Positions 6,501-9,223 of a DNA stretch of 9,223 nucleotides are shown piece by piece; position 1 is the stretch's first letter; each line of letters opens with the position of its first letter. The notes beneath the pieces are model-generated. The model was not told the origin of the DNA. It made no database searches and saw only the letters and a list, made by a program, of their open reading frames with translations. Source of the DNA: JBBAFM01 sp041655415 (lineage in GTDB: Bacteria > Bacillota > Clostridia > Peptostreptococcales > JAAYPU01); contig CAYSBC010000068.1 in the NCBI GenBank assembly GCA_964429195.1, forward strand, positions 1 through 9,223. The letters are read 5' to 3'. Made by a program: the position numbers and the translations under genes.

Positions 6501-8776
6501 ACTATAGCAAGGTATCTTATCAATACGATGAACTCAATAGATTGATAACCTTCATTGATGAAGGGGGTAACGAAACAGAGTATAGCTATGATAACAACAA
6601 TAACCTCATCCAAACCCTGGACAGAAATGAAGTCGTCACCACCTATACCTATGATGGCCTCAACAGGCTCGTTCATCAATATAACTCCAAGGATGGTTCT
6701 AAGACAGCAGTGAATATCGCCTATGACAAACTGGGTAACACGGCTATCATTATGGATGAATCGGGAAGAAGAGACCTTGCATATGATAACCTAGGCAGAC
6801 TAAAAGAAATCAACTATAACGATGGGGTAAGAACCTCCTATGACTATGATAAGGCAGACCGTATAACGAAGCTGCAAGTCCAGCAAGGCAGTGCCGAAGA
6901 AATGAGTCTAAGCTATAGCTACGATCAACTGGGCAGACTCAAAGAGGTCAGCGATCAGGGTAAAAAAATCCTCTATACCTATGATGAAGTAGGGCGATTA
7001 ATCAAGGAGACCAATAAAGTCACAGGGATTAAATCCGAGTATAGCTACTATCCTTCAGGAAATCTCAAAAGTTTAATGCATGTTAAGGGTAAAGAGATAG
7101 AAAATGTCTTTGAATACTGTTATGATAAAAGAGGAAATCAAATACAAAAAATCCAAGGCAAAGAAACAACCCATTACTACTACGATGCCTTAAATAGACT
7201 CAAAACAGTCATTGATCCAGATACCATTCAAAACTATAGCTATGATGACTTGAATAACATTAAAGAACTAACAGAGATAGAGGGAAACTACATAACTGAA
7301 AGCTCCTATACCTATGATATCTATAACCGGTTACTTCTAAAAGATACAAGAAACTCAGCAGAAGAAATACAGCAAAGATTTACCTATGATTTAGAAGGCA
7401 ACATGACTGAAAAAGAAGAGGTCATCAGGCATGATGGAAATCTAGCAGCCAGTAAAACCCAAAGCTACCTGTATAATGGCTATAACCAGGTATCCTATGT
7501 AAAAGATACTGATGAACAATGGATAAGCTACACCTATAACAGCAATGGACTAAGGACGAAAAAAGACTTTGGAGATAAAGCGATACAATATTATTACGAT
7601 AGGGGTAGCATTATCCTAGAAACCGATGAAAATTATCGCATCACAGCTAAAAATATCAGGGGTAACAACAGTAAGCTGATTTACAGGGAGACGGAAGCTG
7701 ATCAATATTATTACCTTCATAATGCCCATGGTGATGTCATCAAGCTACTGGATGAACAGGCAAATATTATTAAAGACTATACCTATGAAGCCTTTGGACA
7801 GGAAAAGCCAGAGCCAAACCTTGCCTTTGGCAGCAAGCAATTCACCGCCATGTGGCAAGAAGAAATTGAAGCAATCGATAACCCCTTCAGATATGCAGGA
7901 GAATATCTTGATGAAGAAACAGGCAACTACTACCTCAGGGCTAGATACTATGACCCATCCATACAGAGGTTTATATCGGAGGATAGTATCAAAGGATTCC
8001 TATCTGAACCACTAAGCTTAAATCTATACTCATACTGTTATAATAATCCGATAAGGTATATAGATCCAAGTGGGCACATTAAAGAGGAAGAAATAGATAT
8101 GTATCATAATGGACAAATGAGTCCAGGAGCATATACATATTTAATGCATTTAACTTATGAATGGTATTTGAATGAAGATAGAAGAGACGAAATTCATGCT
8201 GAAGCTGATGACTTTAGAAATAATAACTATCAAAAGACAAAATCGGCTAAATATCAAAATCTAATAGATAAATATAATTCGGTACCAGATACAATAGATA
8301 AAAATATCCATTATTCTAGAAATGAACTCAATTTAGAATATGATTATACTACACTTGAAAAGTTAAATAGTATAATGCCTGACTTTTTAAAATGGAAACA
8401 ACTAGGCCCTATGTCCTCTGCATTCCATATGAATGGTGAAGATGGAATATATAATACAAAATGGGTTTCAGGTTGCGAACACTTTGAAGCTATATATAAT
8501 AAAAATAGAAGTATAGTTCATGATTCTGAAAATCTTGGAACGTATAATTTCTATGGACCTTCTAATGTATTAAAACATAGCAAATATGATGTTGATCCAT
8601 ATTATAAATGGGGAAATACTAGCACTTCTCTTGAAAGATCTAGGATTGGCGGAGGTGCTTACTATGTTTCTCAAGCTCTTTTAAACTACCAACGATATAT
8701 AAATAGAATAGATAGCTTAGATGGATATAAAGAATCAGATATATTAATAGATTTGTTATTTATAAATGGATATTAA
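3467..8776 (+). CDS. Secreted RHS/YD-repeat polymorphic toxin (WapA-like architecture)
   Basis: The protein has 1769 residues. The GTG start is supported by AAGGGGA at 3451-3457, by the four-base overlap with the preceding stop, and by the signal peptide directly after it. Regions in order: signal peptide 1-25 with an AFA cleavage site; N-terminal beta-rich region at about 40-500, including TGEVIV followed by IPGRGGMDVSLNLEYRS and GWSLDMP followed by HLPNGQTY, both typical of RHS N-termini; about 30 YD repeats of the form Y-x-Y-D-x2-G-[R/N]-L at about 527-1395; RHS-associated core at about 1418-1537 with HNAHGD, YEAFGQ, PFRYAGEYLDEETGNYYLRA and DPSGH; unique tail 1538-1769. In this family the repeats form a hollow shell around the C-terminal toxin, and the core region cleaves it off. 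The route out here would be Sec rather than a type VI apparatus. A candidate immunity gene follows at once. The RHS assignment is certain; the toxin's activity is not known. Confidence 0.97.
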   Translation: MKKIYTLLLLFLFIGLFGFKNIAFAHTPTTVSALMEVLKEEKKEAVYNMNLNAPFTKETSGVRESVSTETGEVIVRNSIFHIPGRGGMDVSLNLEYRSRDAKVYEEGTKSASIANNYGQNIIAYYDVFDSNHYWLRTGALKYTTGEPTILTEVTIDSQKWVFTGYLQYETGTSILSSGNIINTPREKSLVSAAKYIFGEGWSLDMPCLDVDGEEDVYVHLPNGQTYKVDFGNGVGLKDYELTDIIFTKDTSSGNGMDTSAYKLYYISGHSYYFSGKGELILEKDRFDNKISYYWQEIGGKRLLTQVVDSVGRSVDILYNDTVTLFQSGDRSVSLIKTPIPGETGKYYLSSFIDTEGRETKYGYSFDSAAFDALGKTAANNLYVNLVDITYPTGAKTKYTYNKSIKNLGNSGFMEYFKVKERCDVSGDKTYNLLSYNYYNEPDGYPLYKVSAIDELYQYYATVMDSNGIITKYMYNGKHQGYLKEQQLDNRLLSQIKTDYHAKYNLPIKVTSKTFNEKEDFSEKISSYDYDHRGNLLVENHPLSREGQALDAYKTFYTYDYPYNLLTGKRYKQDENTNIEIEYSLREDKKAVTEEKIYSNNNLISNKAFTYDVYGNVLSLSAEKNPGTWVTTQYEYSNNYKGAYLTKLIFEDVVDADGHTRDIKQGYSYDFSTGNKLTETDGNNQKVAYSYDKLGRITRKVLPGNMATTYDYEDENNVLKITDGNKNELVYYYDKLGKLMKVIEPVKNITLVRLSYDENENIVLEEDGNHNIKEYTYDPLKRIIEVKNTDSKGNLLSQTKATYEEAYKDRFENTYFMVTVTNKGDSKDIVNHYYFDAFDRLVKQGRMEGKQEDIAQFKYDYLGNQIQAINFASEKMNFEYDALGRLTQEMDAEKNKTSYEYDHLGNVIARTDALGETIFFEYDNLGRKILQKTPFEEGKYSITRLYYDGAGNLHKIIDPEGYLTRHYYNKQNRLEVIEQVISSDESYLTKVDYDKAGNIKSITKGLHDINDENYSKVSYQYDELNRLITFIDEGGNETEYSYDNNNNLIQTLDRNEVVTTYTYDGLNRLVHQYNSKDGSKTAVNIAYDKLGNTAIIMDESGRRDLAYDNLGRLKEINYNDGVRTSYDYDKADRITKLQVQQGSAEEMSLSYSYDQLGRLKEVSDQGKKILYTYDEVGRLIKETNKVTGIKSEYSYYPSGNLKSLMHVKGKEIENVFEYCYDKRGNQIQKIQGKETTHYYYDALNRLKTVIDPDTIQNYSYDDLNNIKELTEIEGNYITESSYTYDIYNRLLLKDTRNSAEEIQQRFTYDLEGNMTEKEEVIRHDGNLAASKTQSYLYNGYNQVSYVKDTDEQWISYTYNSNGLRTKKDFGDKAIQYYYDRGSIILETDENYRITAKNIRGNNSKLIYRETEADQYYYLHNAHGDVIKLLDEQANIIKDYTYEAFGQEKPEPNLAFGSKQFTAMWQEEIEAIDNPFRYAGEYLDEETGNYYLRARYYDPSIQRFISEDSIKGFLSEPLSLNLYSYCYNNPIRYIDPSGHIKEEEIDMYHNGQMSPGAYTYLMHLTYEWYLNEDRRDEIHAEADDFRNNNYQKTKSAKYQNLIDKYNSVPDTIDKNIHYSRNELNLEYDYTTLEKLNSIMPDFLKWKQLGPMSSAFHMNGEDGIYNTKWVSGCEHFEAIYNKNRSIVHDSENLGTYNFYGPSNVLKHSKYDVDPYYKWGNTSTSLERSRIGGGAYYVSQALLNYQRYINRIDSLDGYKESDILIDLLFINGY
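5045..7649 (+). repeat. RHS/YD repeat array (about 30 units)
   Basis: Units of about 20-40 residues follow Y-x-Y-D-x2-G-[R/N]-[L/I]. Clear examples are YSYDKLGRI, FEYDALGRL, YEYDHLGNV, YTYDEVGRL and YYYDALNRL. At DNA level the array is a degenerate tandem repeat with recurrent tatgayta-like and ctrggcarac-like words, but I see no long identical copies. In known RHS and TcC structures such repeats form a beta-strand spiral enclosing the toxin. Confidence 0.95.
7718..8077 (+). other. RHS-associated core domain with cleavage motif DPSGH
   Basis: Residues about 1418-1537 hold the conserved end of the RHS shell: HNAHGDVIKLLD, YEAFGQ, PFRYAGEYLDEETG (P1473 onward), YYLRARYYDP, then PIRYIDPSGH ending at H1537. 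In studied RHS and TcC proteins the aspartates of this region act in autoproteolysis just after the DPxG motif and release the C-terminal toxin. Here the residue after DPSG is H rather than the common L, so the exact cut point is uncertain. Confidence 0.85.
8078..8773 (+). other. C-terminal variable toxin domain of the RHS protein, unassigned family
   Basis: Residues 1538-1769 (232 residues) lie after the core, where RHS proteins carry their swappable toxin. The first part is polar and probably helical. The second part contains a dense motif block: WVSGCEHFEAIYNKN (W1666-N1680), V1684-H1685-D1686, N1689-L-G-T-Y-N-F, P1698, H1704, Y1707-D-V-D-P-Y-Y and W1715-G-N. This layout resembles, from memory, a domain found at the ends of other RHS-type proteins, with EAxxDKNGNxV, GTYN and WGN words; I cannot give it a family name. 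H1672, E1674, H1685, D1686, H1704, D1708 and D1710 are candidate catalytic residues. Base composition is more AT-rich than the core (12/60 G+C at 8221-8280, against 23/60 at 6061-6120). The enzymatic activity is unknown. Confidence 0.7.
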
Positions 8777-8786
8777 GGGGGAGGAG
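8777..8786 (+). promoter_or_regulatory. Ribosome binding site of the candidate immunity gene
   Basis: GGGGGAGGAG begins directly after the RHS stop codon and ends three bases before ATG 8790. This makes 8790 the likely start. The in-frame ATG at 8766 lies inside the RHS gene with no good site before it and would translate the binding site itself as KGEEK. The placement suggests co-translation with the toxin. Confidence 0.85.
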
Positions 8787-8789
8787 AAA

Positions 8790-9038
8790 ATGTTATATTT
8801 AATAGTAAGTATTTTAAATTGGATACTGGTTTTTATTTTTTCGGAATCAACTTCTGAGATTCTATCTTATTATTATATTTATTATATTTCAGCTATACTG
8901 CCAATTATCAGTATCATATATTTAGCAGCACAGAGGAAGAAAAAACATCTTAGTGGGAAAGTTATATTCGGTTTAATTATAAATATATGTTACGTTGTAC
9001 TTTATAGTCTACTTTTAATAGGCTTATATAATGTTTAA
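8790..9038 (+). CDS. Small three-helix membrane protein, candidate immunity protein
   Basis: The protein has 82 residues when started at ATG 8790, just after a very strong ribosome binding site. Three hydrophobic segments are visible, at about residues 2-17, 27-46 and 57-80. A basic loop QRKKKH between the second and third is expected on the cytoplasmic side by the positive-inside rule. The gene lies 13 bases after the RHS stop and shares the low G+C of the toxin tail (15/60 at 8821-8880), which suggests the two moved together. By position it is the likely immunity gene of the RHS toxin. Membrane immunity proteins usually guard against toxins that act on, or pass through, the membrane, so this hints at the toxin's target, but that is inference. 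No named family is recognised. An alternative is an unrelated small membrane protein. Confidence 0.75.
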   Translation: MLYLIVSILNWILVFIFSESTSEILSYYYIYYISAILPIISIIYLAAQRKKKHLSGKVIFGLIINICYVVLYSLLLIGLYNV

Positions 9039-9140
9039 TATATTAATGGTAATGGGAAACTTGCGAGTCACTAAAAAGTTTTAGTATTGCTAGAATTAAA
9101 TGATATAGATAAAAGCGTAAGAAAGAATTAATTCAAAGGG
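9039..9140. other. Short noncoding gap after the operon
   Basis: This is about 100 AT-rich bases with no open frame of note. It contains a perfect 7-base inverted repeat, ACTAAAA/TTTTAGT, at 9070-9085 with only two bases between the arms. A second weak pairing involves AATTA near 9126 and TAATT near 9142. Neither is GC-rich with a clean T tract, so no convincing terminator is called. Confidence 0.4.
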
Positions 9141-9223
9141 CTAATTCCTTTTCTCTGATTCTTGGGCTGCATTCAATGAGGACAAAACATTTTCAAATGG
9201 ATTGGCTGTAATCTTAGATGTTG
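9141..9223 (-). CDS. Possible C-terminal end of a converging gene (partial)
   Basis: On the minus strand an open frame enters from the right edge and ends at a TAG (9141-9143) after 26 residues, ending NPFENVLSSLNAAQESEKRN. The composition is polar and protein-like, with mixed codon use. The plus strand over the same bases also has an open frame but lacks a good start. The piece is too short to identify, and it could be chance. Confidence 0.3.
   Translation of the reverse strand, partial: TSKITANPFENVLSSLNAAQESEKRN

Noticed and set aside
6419..6679. Minus-strand frame rich in I and V that resembles a membrane protein
   Set aside because: It is antisense to YD repeats. Reverse reading of the repeated tay/gat codons gives isoleucine and valine, so the hydrophobicity is an artefact.
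5045..7649. Repeat array considered as a CRISPR or satellite repeat
   Set aside because: The periodicity is protein-level YD repeats in one continuous reading frame; there are no identical direct repeats with spacers.
7722..8015. 97-codon open frame on the plus strand inside the RHS core
   Set aside because: It overlaps the conserved RHS core in another frame and has no ribosome binding site. It is a shadow.
8766..8789. Earlier ATG for the small membrane protein
   Set aside because: It would begin inside the RHS gene and translate the GGGGGAGGAG binding site. The ATG at 8790 is correctly spaced from that site.
9070..9085. ACTAAAA/TTTTAGT inverted repeat as a terminator
   Set aside because: The two-base loop cannot form without opening a pair, the stem is almost all A-T, and no T tract follows. 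It is at most a weak palindrome.

Overview
The window comes from a low-GC Gram-positive bacterium, most likely a member of the Clostridia. The DNA is AT-rich, the ribosome binding sites are strong (AAGGAGGG and GGGGGAGGAG), and the large proteins carry Sec-type signal peptides with no sign of a type VI secretion system. Nearly all of it is one plus-strand gene set built around a secreted RHS/YD-repeat protein of the polymorphic-toxin type.

Layout: (1) 2-2434, the 3' part of a large gene whose start lies left of the window. It encodes beta-sandwich segments, a beta-propeller-like middle and a conserved C-terminal module present in two degenerate copies. (2) 2481-3470, a 329-residue exported or membrane-anchored helical protein made of degenerate alpha-helical repeats, with no family I can name. 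(3) 3467-8776, a 1769-residue RHS protein, overlapping gene 2 by four bases. It has a signal peptide, an N-terminal beta-rich region, about 30 YD repeats, the RHS-associated core ending in DPSGH, and a 232-residue C-terminal tail that looks like a swappable toxin. (4) 8790-9038, an 82-residue protein with three membrane helices, placed where the immunity gene normally sits. (5) 9039-9223, about 100 noncoding bases and then possibly the last 26 codons of a converging minus-strand gene.

Inferred joint role: the RHS repeats would form a shell enclosing the C-terminal toxin, which is released by cleavage at the core motif and acts on competing cells. The small membrane protein would protect the producer. 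The two upstream proteins, encoded tightly with the RHS gene, are candidates for surface attachment, assembly or delivery. The toxin tail and its membrane partner are clearly more AT-rich than the RHS core, and so is the middle of gene 1. Both ends of the cassette therefore look variable around a more stable centre. The toxin's activity, the immunity function and the roles of genes 1 and 2 cannot be settled from sequence reading alone.
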